A stretch of DNA of 64,000 nt from contig JALHNH010000004.1 of NCBI GenBank assembly GCA_022843625.1, positions 62,001 through 126,000 on the forward strand, read 5' to 3'. The notes under the pieces are model-generated. The model was not told the DNA's origin and did no database searches. It saw nothing but the letters and a program-made list of their open reading frames with translations. The DNA comes from Bryobacter sp. (lineage in GTDB: Bacteria; Acidobacteriota; Terriglobia; Bryobacterales; Bryobacteraceae). Shown here piece after piece: positions 18,723 through 27,048 of this stretch (its first letter is position 1; every line of letters starts with the position of its first letter). The translations under genes were made by a program, and so were the position numbers.

Positions 18723-18759
18723 CGTTGCTCTAATCGACTCAGCAGGATGATTTATGAAT

Positions 18760-20778
18760 TTAGTTCAGCCAGCGACCCAGCCAGTTAAGAAGTTCCTGAT
18801 AGAAAAAGCGGGAATCTTCCGCCTTGAGAATCCAGTGATTGGCATCGGGGAAAACAATCAGCTTCGAAGGGATGCGCTGGCGCTGCAGGACAGACCAATA
18901 CTCCAGCGAGTTGTTCATCGGTACGCGGAAGTCGCGTTCACCAACTGTTACTAGAGTAGGCGTCTTAAAGTTGGCTGCCAGGCGGATCGGGTTTTGCTTG
19001 CGCCAGACTTCCCCTTGTTGCCAGACAGGCCCACCATTGTTCAACTCGCGGGAATAGATCACGTCGCTGGTGCCCCATTGAGATTCCAGGTTGATCAGAC
19101 CCGCATGTGAAACCAGGCATTTGTAGCGCGTCGTGGTGGCCTGAAGCCAGTTGGCAAGGTGCCCTCCATAGCTGGCGCCCCCTGCGGCCTGCCTTGCCGG
19201 ATCGATGTATCTGAAAAGTCGCAGCGCTTCGTCGGCAGCCTCGTTCAGCTCATCACCAGGAGTGGCAAGTGGATCGCCCTTGATGTTCTGCGCAAATTTC
19301 TCTCCGAAGCCCGTTGACCCCGTGTAGTTGGTCAACAGAAGAACGTAACCCGGCGATGCAATCAGGTGATAATTCCAGCGGAGAAAGAATTGGTCTTTCC
19401 ACATGCCGTGCGGGCCGCCATGAATCAAGACCAGCAGCGGATACTTCTTGCTCTCGTCAAAATTGGGCGGAGTAATGAGCAGGTTGTGGATGATACGGCC
19501 TTTTTTCGACGTGAAGTAGAAGTGTTTGGGCGCGGAGAGGTCCAGATCAGCGATCGCTGCGTCGGTAAAACGGGTAAGAACTTTCAAGGTGCCCCTGGCA
19601 CCGTCCAGAGCGTGGATCTCTGCCGGGTGTGTGGCACTGTCAAAGTTGGCAAACACCGTATTGCCGCCGATGGAGATGTTTGAAAAACTGCCGGTCCGCT
19701 GCGGGTGTTCGCTCAGATTGCCGCCATCGGCGGAGATGCGGAAAAGCTTGCCCAGGCCGGCAGCATCAGAGGCGAAATAGATCGCCTTGGAGTCAGGTGT
19801 AAAGACAAATCCATCGACAGAGTGGTCAATCGATTCGGTAATGGTCTGGGGCACCCCACCCTGTGGCCACGGAATCGTCGCCAACCGGTTGATGCTGTAG
19901 GTGGCATTGTTGACGCCTTCGCGGCTCTCGGTCACATACAGTGCCTTGCCGTCAGGACGAAACTTTGGGCTGCCATAAGAATACGCTCCAGTGCTTAAGG
20001 GTTGCGGCTCGCCACCACCCGCTGAAACCAGAAAGATCTTGGTCTTGACTGTTGCAAAAGCGGCCTCATTGCGATTGATATCCGATTGGAAAACAATCGA
20101 TTTCGAATCCGGTGTCCACACTGCGCTGAGGTCTTCGCCCGAGGTGGCCAGAGGTGCGGCCATTCCAGGCGTGCCGGCCCATTTGCTGCCGGCCAGAATG
20201 TCTTTGGGTGCGGCCCCCGCGCTATCTGCCATTACGAAGACGTGGGCATGTTTTTGATCGATCCAGTGATCCCAGTACCGCACGGGGAATGATTCGTACA
20301 CACGCGCATTCGATTTGCGGGCGGCACTCTCCGGTTGAACCATCGAGGTAAAGAGAAGCTGCTTGCCGTCGGGAGACCAGCGGGGGTCTGAAACCCCGCC
20401 AGGGAGGCTCGTATAGCGCTGGGCTTCGCCGCCACCATTGAGATCGAGAACGTAAATCTGCGAATCGGTGTCGCCCTCGCGCGTGGTGGTGAAAGCGATG
20501 CGCTTACCGTCAGGGGACCAACTAGGGCTGGCTTCAGAAGCCTTCGTATGCGTCAACTGACGCGGAGCAGCGCCGCCGTCTCCCGGCACCAGCCACAGGT
20601 CCGAGGATTGATCTTTCGCATCATAGGCCGGCTGGATCACAGAGAAGACCACCCACTTGCCATCGGGCGAGGGGCTGGGTGCACCCACCCGTGGCATCAG
20701 CCACATCGACTCGTGCGTGATGGGCTTCTTTGCCCATAATGTTGTCAGGGCGAGCAGGGTGATTACTAGGAGGCGCAT
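18760..20778 (-). CDS. S9-family exported peptidase (acylaminoacyl-peptidase-like)
   Basis: A 672-residue serine peptidase with signal peptide [16 protein letters not shown]. An N-terminal TolB/PD40 propeller (repeated [42 protein letters not shown]) caps a C-terminal alpha/beta hydrolase whose nucleophile elbow is [12 protein letters not shown]. The Asp is expected near [10 protein letters not shown] and the His is in DANHWI. Family members cleave dipeptides or acylated residues from peptides. AAGGA lies before the ATG. The divergent gene starts only 22 bases away, so promoters must overlap. Confidence 0.88.
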   Translation of the reverse strand: MRLLVITLLALTTLWAKKPITHESMWLMPRVGAPSPSPDGKWVVFSVIQPAYDAKDQSSDLWLVPGDGGAAPRQLTHTKASEASPSWSPDGKRIAFTTTREGDTDSQIYVLDLNGGGEAQRYTSLPGGVSDPRWSPDGKQLLFTSMVQPESAARKSNARVYESFPVRYWDHWIDQKHAHVFVMADSAGAAPKDILAGSKWAGTPGMAAPLATSGEDLSAVWTPDSKSIVFQSDINRNEAAFATVKTKIFLVSAGGGEPQPLSTGAYSYGSPKFRPDGKALYVTESREGVNNATYSINRLATIPWPQGGVPQTITESIDHSVDGFVFTPDSKAIYFASDAAGLGKLFRISADGGNLSEHPQRTGSFSNISIGGNTVFANFDSATHPAEIHALDGARGTLKVLTRFTDAAIADLDLSAPKHFYFTSKKGRIIHNLLITPPNFDESKKYPLLVLIHGGPHGMWKDQFFLRWNYHLIASPGYVLLLTNYTGSTGFGEKFAQNIKGDPLATPGDELNEAADEALRLFRYIDPARQAAGGASYGGHLANWLQATTTRYKCLVSHAGLINLESQWGTSDVIYSRELNNGGPVWQQGEVWRKQNPIRLAANFKTPTLVTVGERDFRVPMNNSLEYWSVLQRQRIPSKLIVFPDANHWILKAEDSRFFYQELLNWLGRWLN

Positions 20779-20800
20779 ATTTCCTTATATAACTAATAGG
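20779..20800. promoter_or_regulatory. 22-bp divergent start region with -10-like element
   Basis: The whole gap between the S9 peptidase and the DeoC-like gene is 22 bases. On the plus strand TATAAC at 20788-20793 ends 7 bases before the ATG, the spacing expected for a leaderless transcript. On the minus strand AAGGAAAT precedes the peptidase ATG as a ribosome-binding site. No convincing -35 box is seen. Confidence 0.4.
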
Positions 20801-21496
20801 ATGGACTATCAGGATCTGGCTGCTTTGGTGGATTATCATTTGTCGAGCCCTTTGATGACAGAAGAACAGGTGCATGAGGGATGCATGCGCGGTCAGGCCT
20901 ATGAGGTGAGGAGTGTGGTGGTGAGGCCATGTGATCTCGATCTGGCCAAAGAATGGGTGGTGGCACCACTTCGTTTGGCAAGCCGCACGAGTGCCGCCCC
21001 AGGGGACTCCACAACCGCCGTAAAGCAGTTTGAAGTGCGCGATATGTTGCGGCGCGGAGCCGTCGATGTCGAAGCCAAAGTGTCTTTGCCCAAATTGATG
21101 AGCCGCCAGTTTCAGTATGTTGAGATTGAACTCATGCAATTGCTCAAGACCTGTGAAGAAGGTGGTGCAACCCTCACCGCAAGTGTCGATGCCAGTGTGC
21201 TCGATGATGAGCGTTTGCTGATTCTCTGCAAGATGGCCAAGCGGAGCGGAGTCACGATGTTGAGCGCGAGCGAGTATCGGGCAGATCAGGTGGAAAAGAT
21301 CATCGCCAAGTGCGCACCATTCGTAACGTTGAAGCTAATGATAGACGGTAAGAGTCTCGACGAAGTGCTTGCACTGAAGCAGATGGGAGTGGCACGATTT
21401 GGAGTCAGGCATCCCGCGCCATTGCTGGATGCATGGAAGCTACACCTTCAGGCACTTAAGGACGCCGAAAAGCCCTCCGATGCGGTGTTAAGCTAG
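20801..21496 (+). CDS. DeoC-like TIM-barrel protein lacking the Schiff-base lysine
   Basis: A 231-residue protein that follows the deoxyribose-phosphate aldolase pattern (DLAALVDYHLSSPLMTEEQV at the start; GVARFGVRHPAPLLDAW at the end). In an eye alignment to E. coli DeoC, the catalytic Lys167 motif VKTSTG reads TMLSAS, so the lysine is absent. Asp102 (IDMVIN) reads VDVEAK with Glu, while a lysine at the Lys201 position (LKLMID) is kept. Classical aldolase chemistry is therefore doubtful. Start at 20801 is chosen over a longer frame because the family begins there. It heads a cluster with aroDE (17-base gap). Confidence 0.65.
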   Translation: MDYQDLAALVDYHLSSPLMTEEQVHEGCMRGQAYEVRSVVVRPCDLDLAKEWVVAPLRLASRTSAAPGDSTTAVKQFEVRDMLRRGAVDVEAKVSLPKLMSRQFQYVEIELMQLLKTCEEGGATLTASVDASVLDDERLLILCKMAKRSGVTMLSASEYRADQVEKIIAKCAPFVTLKLMIDGKSLDEVLALKQMGVARFGVRHPAPLLDAWKLHLQALKDAEKPSDAVLS

Positions 21497-21513
21497 GGGA
21501 CGTTTCCTAACCT

Positions 21514-23016
21514 ATGTCAACGCGCGCGGCATTGCCCAAAGTTTGCATCGCTTTGGGTTTACCTACAGTCGAAAAACTGCTTGAGCAGGCAGATAAAGAA
21601 GTCGCAGCAGGTGAACGCTTTCTTGAGTTTCGGCTCGACTATCTAAACCGGCCTGAGGCCGGCATTAAGGCACTGACTGTCTTTCTTGGGAAATACCCCG
21701 ATGTTTCGCTATTGGTAACTTGCCGCCGGCATCAAAACCACGGCAAATACAATGGAGTCATCGATGATCAGATGAAGATTCTCGATGCGGCTATCGATGC
21801 CGGGGCCCATGCAATCGATGTCGAAATCGAGACGGCTGAGAAGACCATCGAACGCCTCGAACACATGCGGGCCAAGGCCCACCTGATCGTGAGCTGGCAC
21901 AACTACGAAGGCACTCCTCCACTAGAGCCCGTCTTGCGACGGATGATGAAGGTGCCGGCAGACGCCTACAAGGTAGTAACGACAGGAAAGAAGCCCAGCG
22001 ACGCCTCAAAGGTTTTGGCTCTGCAGAAAGCGCACCCAAAGGTACCCATGATCCTATTGGCGATGGGTGAGGCTGGATTCCCCACTCGGGTTCTCTGCAA
22101 CGCGCAGGGCAGTGTTTACACCTATGCTGCACCCAACTCCGTTGAAGGCACAGCACCCGGCCAGGTGAGCGCAAAAGTTTTGCGTCAGCTCTACCGGATT
22201 GACAAATTAACCAAAAACGCAAAAGTGTATGGTGTAGTAGCTGACCCGGTGAGGCATTCGCTCTCTCCCAATGTTCATAACCGGGCGTTTCAGGCCAAGC
22301 GCCTCGACGCAGTGTATCTGCCCTTTCTGGTGCAACCGACGCAGCTGAAGGATTTCCTTGGAATGTGCGAGGCCCTGCCAGTGCAGGGCTTTAGTGTGAC
22401 GATCCCCCACAAGCAACGCATCCTGAAATATCTGGATGTAGTAGACCCGCTGGCCCGGCGTATCGGTGCCGTCAATACAGTTTGGAAGAAGGCTGGCAAG
22501 TGGCGTGGCACCAATACCGATGCCGGCGCGGTAACGAAGCCGCTAGGCAAACGCATCAAGTTGAACCGCAGCACGGTCTTGCTGGTAGGCAATGGGGGAG
22601 CGGCTCGCGGCGCCGCTTTTGCACTGGCTGATGCAGGTGCAAAGGTTGTCATCACCGGCCGCAACTCAGACCGTGTGCGAGCCTTTGCCAAGTTGTGTGG
22701 AGCTGAGGCGGTGGCCAAGGATCAGTTGAATGGGCGCAAATTCGATGCGCTCGTTCATGCCACTCCGATGGGTATGTGGCCTCACACCAAAGAGTGCTTC
22801 TTTGATGGAGTACTGCCGGCAGATCTTGTTTTCGACATGGTCTATAACCCGCTTGAGACAGAGTTGCTCAAACGCGCCAAGGCTCAAGGCTGTGCTGTGA
22901 TCCCCGGCCTTGAGATGTTTCTGGCACAGGCAGCTCAGCAGTTTGAAATCTGGACCGGTGAGACTGCACCAGCCAGTGTGATGGAGAAGGCGGCACTGGA
23001 GGCGTTATTGAAATGA
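21514..23016 (+). CDS. aroDE: bifunctional 3-dehydroquinate dehydratase / shikimate dehydrogenase
   Basis: A 500-residue fusion of two shikimate-pathway enzymes. Residues 1-230 are a type I dehydroquinase with the catalytic His in VSWHNYEGTP and the Schiff-base lysine in DAYKVVTTGK. Residues 240-500 are an AroE-type dehydrogenase: VADPVRHSLSPNVHN, SVTIPHK (catalytic Lys), GAVNTV, TNTDAGAV (catalytic Asp), the NADP loop VGNGGAARGAAFAL, and VFDMVYNPLETELL. It converts dehydroquinate through dehydroshikimate to shikimate. The same domain order is known in plants and some bacteria. It overlaps the next small gene by 4 bases. Confidence 0.93.
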   Translation: MSTRAALPKVCIALGLPTVEKLLEQADKEVAAGERFLEFRLDYLNRPEAGIKALTVFLGKYPDVSLLVTCRRHQNHGKYNGVIDDQMKILDAAIDAGAHAIDVEIETAEKTIERLEHMRAKAHLIVSWHNYEGTPPLEPVLRRMMKVPADAYKVVTTGKKPSDASKVLALQKAHPKVPMILLAMGEAGFPTRVLCNAQGSVYTYAAPNSVEGTAPGQVSAKVLRQLYRIDKLTKNAKVYGVVADPVRHSLSPNVHNRAFQAKRLDAVYLPFLVQPTQLKDFLGMCEALPVQGFSVTIPHKQRILKYLDVVDPLARRIGAVNTVWKKAGKWRGTNTDAGAVTKPLGKRIKLNRSTVLLVGNGGAARGAAFALADAGAKVVITGRNSDRVRAFAKLCGAEAVAKDQLNGRKFDALVHATPMGMWPHTKECFFDGVLPADLVFDMVYNPLETELLKRAKAQGCAVIPGLEMFLAQAAQQFEIWTGETAPASVMEKAALEALLK

Positions 23017-23186
23017 AGCGTCGAGAGATGTTGATTGCAGCGATTGCTGTGGCCCCGCTGAAGGTAGAGGCACAGGAAGAAGATCTGGTGGCTCTGGCGC
23101 GCAAGTCCATGAAGGCGAACCGCGAGGCGATAGAAAAGGTCAAGTTGCCGATGGCGACCGAGCCTGCATTTAGTTTTAAGGCTTAA
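23013..23186 (+). CDS. 57-residue exported peptide between aroDE and amidase
   Basis: A short frame that starts inside the aroDE stop (ATGA) and ends 5 bases before the amidase start, so it fills the gap exactly. The N-terminus MKRREMLIAAIAVAPLKVEAQ has a twin-arginine pair, a hydrophobic core and a plausible signal-peptidase site. The mature part is a charged helix followed by LPMATEPAFSFKA. Coupling on both sides and the signal-like start argue that it is real. It could instead be the displaced N-terminal leader of the amidase, since that enzyme has no signal of its own. Function unknown. Confidence 0.55.
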   Translation: MKRREMLIAAIAVAPLKVEAQEEDLVALARKSMKANREAIEKVKLPMATEPAFSFKA

Positions 23187-23191
23187 GAATT

Positions 23192-24619
23192 ATGGCGATT
23201 GCGGGTGATGACGTTTTCTTTGCTTCTGCCGCCGAGCTGAATGCGGGCTGGCGGAAGGGCGACTATTCGTGCGTGGAATTGACAAAGGCCTATGTAGACC
23301 GGCTGGAGCGCCTTGGGGCTTCTCATAACGCGCTTGCTTTGAGCTTGCGATCCGAAGCCCTAAAGAAGGCCAAAGACGTGGATGGCGAGCGTAAGCGCGA
23401 GCGGTTTCGGGGCCGCCTGCAGGCCGTTCCGTTCGGGGCCAAAGACTTGCTCGCATGGCCGAAACATCCCACCACCTGGGGTGCCAAGCCCTATGCCGAT
23501 CAGGTCTTTGAGCAACCGGCGACGGTGCTCAAGAAGCTCGATGCCAAAGGCGCAGTATTGGTGGGCAAGCTCGCAATGATTCAGTTAGCCGGAGGCGGAG
23601 GCTATCGGTATCCCAAATCTTCGCTCACCGGGCCTTGTTTAAATCCCTGGAACAAAGGGCATTGGGCAGGTGGTTCCTCCAGCGGCAGCGGCGCGGCGGT
23701 TGCAGGCGGGATGGTTGGCTTTGCGCTCGGTAGCGAAACCAGCGGCAGCATTCTCACCCCAGCGGCGTTTTGTGGTGTGACCGGGCTTCGGCCCACCTAC
23801 GGATTGGTTAGCAGAGCTGGCGCGATGGCGTTGAGCTGGACCCTCGATAAAGTAGGCCCACTGGCCAGAACGGCTGAAGATTGCGGGATTATTCTTGAGG
23901 CGATTGCCGGTAGTGATCCTGGTGACCCTATGAGTGCGGGAAAGAGTTTCTACTACGCTCCGCAGTTTACCCGGCCCATGAAAGACTACACCATCGGCTA
24001 CGCAAAGGTGGATTGGGAAGAGTGGGCTGAACCCGAAACCCGGCAGGCCTTTGCGGCGGCCCTCGAGGTCTTTCGCAGCTTGGGCGTGAAGCTCAAAGAA
24101 GTCGAGCTACCCGATTATCCTTATGGCCCGCTGGTAAGTACGGTCCTCCAGGGTGAAGCTTCCAGTATTTTTGAAGAACTGGTTTCGAGCGGCAAGGTGG
24201 ATCAGATAGCCGATGCCAAACAGGCAGCCGGCTTGAAGGCTGCGGGCGATCTATCGGCTAAGGACTATCTGAAGGCGATGCGGGTACGAAGTCTGTTGCA
24301 GGCTGCCTTTAAAGACTTCTTCTACGAACTCGATATGGTGATCGCCCCCACACGGACGGGTGTAGCCAGCGGAATCGACGTGGCGCTCGATGCCCCCCGC
24401 ACAGCTGTACCAGCTGACAGGAAACGCGGCATCAGTGGCCATGTGCCAGCCGGAAATCTGGCAGGCTTACCAGCCCTGTCCCTGCCTTGCGGCCTGGTGA
24501 GCGGGTTGCCCGTTGGAGTCACTTTGATGGGGCGCGCCTTTACCGAAAACGCTCTGCTGGCCGTTGGGCAACAGTTTCAGCAAAAGACAGACTGGCACAA
24601 AAAGCGCCCTGCGGTTTAG
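23192..24619 (+). CDS. amidase signature-family enzyme
   Basis: A 475-residue amidase of the GatA/fatty-acid-amide-hydrolase type. The Ser-cisSer-Lys triad is visible: Lys in PFGAKDLL, Ser in the Gly/Ser-rich WAGGSSSGSGAAVAGG, and the nucleophile in GSETSGSILTPA. SLTGPCLNPWNKG is also typical. No gatB or gatC is adjacent and the aminoacyl-tRNA features are not evident, so a stand-alone amide hydrolase is more likely than GatA. It follows the 57-residue gene by 5 bases and is last in the plus-strand cluster. Confidence 0.87.
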   Translation: MAIAGDDVFFASAAELNAGWRKGDYSCVELTKAYVDRLERLGASHNALALSLRSEALKKAKDVDGERKRERFRGRLQAVPFGAKDLLAWPKHPTTWGAKPYADQVFEQPATVLKKLDAKGAVLVGKLAMIQLAGGGGYRYPKSSLTGPCLNPWNKGHWAGGSSSGSGAAVAGGMVGFALGSETSGSILTPAAFCGVTGLRPTYGLVSRAGAMALSWTLDKVGPLARTAEDCGIILEAIAGSDPGDPMSAGKSFYYAPQFTRPMKDYTIGYAKVDWEEWAEPETRQAFAAALEVFRSLGVKLKEVELPDYPYGPLVSTVLQGEASSIFEELVSSGKVDQIADAKQAAGLKAAGDLSAKDYLKAMRVRSLLQAAFKDFFYELDMVIAPTRTGVASGIDVALDAPRTAVPADRKRGISGHVPAGNLAGLPALSLPCGLVSGLPVGVTLMGRAFTENALLAVGQQFQQKTDWHKKRPAV

Positions 24620-24629
24620 ATCGAACTCT

Positions 24630-25727
24630 TTACTTCTTAAAGCCCTGCCAAACGTACTCAAGCGCGAGAGGAAGAGTTTGCGCCTTCACGCTGCGGTCGC
24701 AGTGCGATGCATTGCGTGCAAAGACAAACTGGTAAGGATAGCCCTTGTCGGCAAGCACCATCGCCATCTTCTCGTTGGCCAATACCCAGTCGTGATAGGC
24801 ATCACGAGTGATCAGGTTGTCGCGATCGCTGATGTGCATCCAGATGCGAAGCGGCTTCTTTGGGCTATTGGGAATGATGGATTCGTGGAAGTCCCAGGCG
24901 CCGTGCGGAGTCTCCGCATTGTAGGGCCACTGCTGGTAAACGTAAGTGCCCGAATAGCTAAGCACACGGTGATAAAGGTCAGTACGATACCAGGCCATGG
25001 CCATCGCTGCTGATGCTCCCGAACTGCAACCCATCGTGGCGCGTGCATTGGGATCGCGTGTGAGCTTCACGTTCGCTTTCTGCTCCACCAGCGGCAACAC
25101 TTCGGTTTCAACGAACTGCGCGTAAAGGCCGGACATCGTGTCGTACTCAAGGCCGCGCTGGCTGCCCTGGGCATCGCCACTCCCATTAGCGATTGAGACA
25201 GCGATCATAACGGGCACACGCTTGGCGGCGATCAGGTTATCGAGTGTAGTGAAGAGCATACGGTCTGGCCCGTCGGCACCCACGATCAAAGGAGCAACAG
25301 TGCCAGGCACGTATTGCTTGGGCACATAGACAGCAACCTTGCGACTGTAAGGCTTGGGGCCGCTCTTCACCAGCAGCTTGCTAGGGTCTGCAGGATCAGG
25401 CACACCGAAAGTGCCAGGCTCACGGGCGATGCCGGGGTAGATCTTGCTGTCTGTCGATTCCATGGTGAACTCAATGATCTGGCCCTGTGGGACGCTCTCG
25501 TTCACGATTGTCTCGGGAGCGGCCGGATGAGTCGGGCCGATGATGAAATTCCCATTCTGCTTGGGTGAGGGTATAGTGCCATCGGGCAGTTCCTTGGCCT
25601 TCACGTAACCAGGAGTGTTGGGGTCACGGGTGGGTGGCTGAGGCCGTGGCGGCCTGGCAGGGGCGGGTGCTTGTTGGGCAAAGGCAAAGGTGCAGAGCAG
25701 AAAAAGCAGATGGATCGGACGAAACAT
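24630..25727 (-). CDS. exported esterase of the enterochelin-esterase (Fes/D) type
   Basis: A 365-residue protein with a signal peptide (RPIHLLFLLCTFAFAQ), a Pro-rich linker (residues 20-45) and an esterase-D-like alpha/beta hydrolase. The nucleophile elbow is GCSSGASAAM, YVPKQY and LIVGADGPDRML resemble the usual core, and the catalytic His is likely in NASHCDRS near the end. It carries an N-terminal Ig-like segment as in Fes proteins. Family members cut esters of siderophores or of feruloylated sugars; the substrate is not evident. It is convergent with the amidase, 10 bases apart. Confidence 0.8.
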   Translation of the reverse strand: MFRPIHLLFLLCTFAFAQQAPAPARPPRPQPPTRDPNTPGYVKAKELPDGTIPSPKQNGNFIIGPTHPAAPETIVNESVPQGQIIEFTMESTDSKIYPGIAREPGTFGVPDPADPSKLLVKSGPKPYSRKVAVYVPKQYVPGTVAPLIVGADGPDRMLFTTLDNLIAAKRVPVMIAVSIANGSGDAQGSQRGLEYDTMSGLYAQFVETEVLPLVEQKANVKLTRDPNARATMGCSSGASAAMAMAWYRTDLYHRVLSYSGTYVYQQWPYNAETPHGAWDFHESIIPNSPKKPLRIWMHISDRDNLITRDAYHDWVLANEKMAMVLADKGYPYQFVFARNASHCDRSVKAQTLPLALEYVWQGFKK

Positions 25728-25763
25728 CCCATGATCTTATCGCAGACCCTGGTTTACCCGTGT

Positions 25764-26945
25764 TCAGGCCGTTTTGGCCGATCTTGTCGTGCTCAGAAGC
25801 TGGGTTAATGTGCCCAGGCTGGTCACAGTCGCGTGCCCGTCTATCCGGAAGCTATCGTTACCTGGGTACACGACAAATCGCTTGGCGGGGTTCAGGTCGG
25901 CACAGGCGAAATGAAAGCCTTTGCCCAAAGTCGGCGCAGGGCTTCGTTTCACTTCCACAGCCCAGAGCTTGCCTCCCGGCAGGGTCAGCACCAGATCCAG
26001 CTCGGCACCGTGAGAGGTGCGGTAATAGTGAGCTTCAGTACCATCAGGTGCGGCTTCGATGAGTGACTCGATTACAAAGCTCTCCCAGGTCTGACCAACA
26101 ACAGGGTGGCCGAGAAGCTCTTCTTTGTCCCGGATGCCCAGCAGCGCGTGCGTGATGCCGCTATCTCGGATGTAGACCTTGGGAGACTTCACAAGCCGTT
26201 TGCCTGCGTTGCCGTGCCAGGCGGGGAGTCGCCGCACAAGCAGCAGATCTACCAGCAGATCGAGATAGCCGGCTACGGTTTTTCCGTCCACTCCCAGACC
26301 ACGCGCCAGGTTGGCTGCATTGAGGATTTGGCTCTGGTTGTGAGCGAGCATGGTCCAGAATCGCCGGAGAGTTTCTGCGGCAATGCGGGGGGCAAATTGC
26401 GATATGTCGCGCTCGAGGTAGCTGCGGATGAAGTTGCGCCGCCATTGCAGGCTCAGGTCTTCTGTGTCGGCCAAAAAGCTAAGCGGAAAGCCGCCTCTCA
26501 CCCAGAGTGTCTCGATCTCCCTGGAATCGATCTCGCTCGGTTGGAGTGGGCCAAGCTCCAGATAGGAGATGCGGCCAGCCAGCGATTCCCCACTTTGGCG
26601 CATCAGGTCTAGCGAGGCAGAGCCCAAAAGCAGAAAGCGCCCGTTGCCTTTGCCCCGGCGCCGGCCTTGATCGATGATGCCGCGTAGCGACTGGAAGAGC
26701 TCTGGCAATCGGTGTACTTCATCAAGGATTACCAACTTGTTTGCGTGAGAGGCCAGGTAATCGGCGGGGTAGCTTAGCTTGGCGCGGTCCCCAGCATCCT
26801 CAAGGTCAAGATAAACGGACGGCTGAAGCTCACCAATGTCCAAAGCAAGCGTAGTTTTGCCAACCTGGCGCGGCCCGAGCAACACCACAGCCGGAGAGTT
26901 GCTAAGGAGGTATTCAAGTTGCGGGGCTAGATTTCTATGAAGCAT
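25764..26945 (-). CDS. AAA_14/DUF4143 ATP-binding protein
   Basis: An ATPase with Walker A GPRQVGKTTLA near the N-terminus, Walker B VILDEVHRLPELF, the sensor LLLGSASLDLMRQ, then the winged-helix/DUF4143 half ending in a nuclease-like fold (GAELDLVLTLPGGKLWAVEVKRS, with D/E/K residues spaced as in restriction-like nucleases). The Met at 26945 is preferred because the upstream in-frame residues (back to 26972) are encoded by one arm of a long palindrome. Such genes are widespread, patchily distributed, and of unknown function; a mobile or selfish nature has been suspected from their distribution. It follows the ADOP permease by about 100 bases. Confidence 0.82.
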   Translation of the reverse strand: MLHRNLAPQLEYLLSNSPAVVLLGPRQVGKTTLALDIGELQPSVYLDLEDAGDRAKLSYPADYLASHANKLVILDEVHRLPELFQSLRGIIDQGRRRGKGNGRFLLLGSASLDLMRQSGESLAGRISYLELGPLQPSEIDSREIETLWVRGGFPLSFLADTEDLSLQWRRNFIRSYLERDISQFAPRIAAETLRRFWTMLAHNQSQILNAANLARGLGVDGKTVAGYLDLLVDLLLVRRLPAWHGNAGKRLVKSPKVYIRDSGITHALLGIRDKEELLGHPVVGQTWESFVIESLIEAAPDGTEAHYYRTSHGAELDLVLTLPGGKLWAVEVKRSPAPTLGKGFHFACADLNPAKRFVVYPGNDSFRIDGHATVTSLGTLTQLLSTTRSAKTA

Positions 26946-26983
26946 CCGTGTAATTGTGGAGTCTGACTCCATAATTGCACGGA
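26945..26983. repeat. 39-bp palindrome at the start of the DUF4143 gene
   Basis: Two 19-base arms around one central base (26964), 17 of 19 paired. The outer part is TCCGTG/CACGGA and the inner part is TGGAGTC/GACTCCA. It abuts the preferred ATG of the ATPase gene and covers a longer possible start. The copy at 27007 has 18 of 19 identical bases in its left arm. Confidence 0.8.
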
Positions 26984-27006
26984 TTACTCGCAGCTACAAG
27001 CATTTT

Positions 27007-27045
27007 TCCGTGTAATCGTGGAGTCTAGCTCCTTAAATACACGGA
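27007..27045. repeat. second 39-bp palindrome of the pair
   Basis: Second member of the pair, with arms TCCGTGTAAT..GGAGTC and its weaker partner (13 of 19 paired), starting 3 bases after the stop of the ADOP permease gene. Left arms of the two copies differ at one base; right arms have diverged more. Possible roles are a recognition site of the adjacent ATPase/nuclease, an operator, or the end of an inserted unit. Confidence 0.8.
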
Positions 27046-27048
27046 GGA

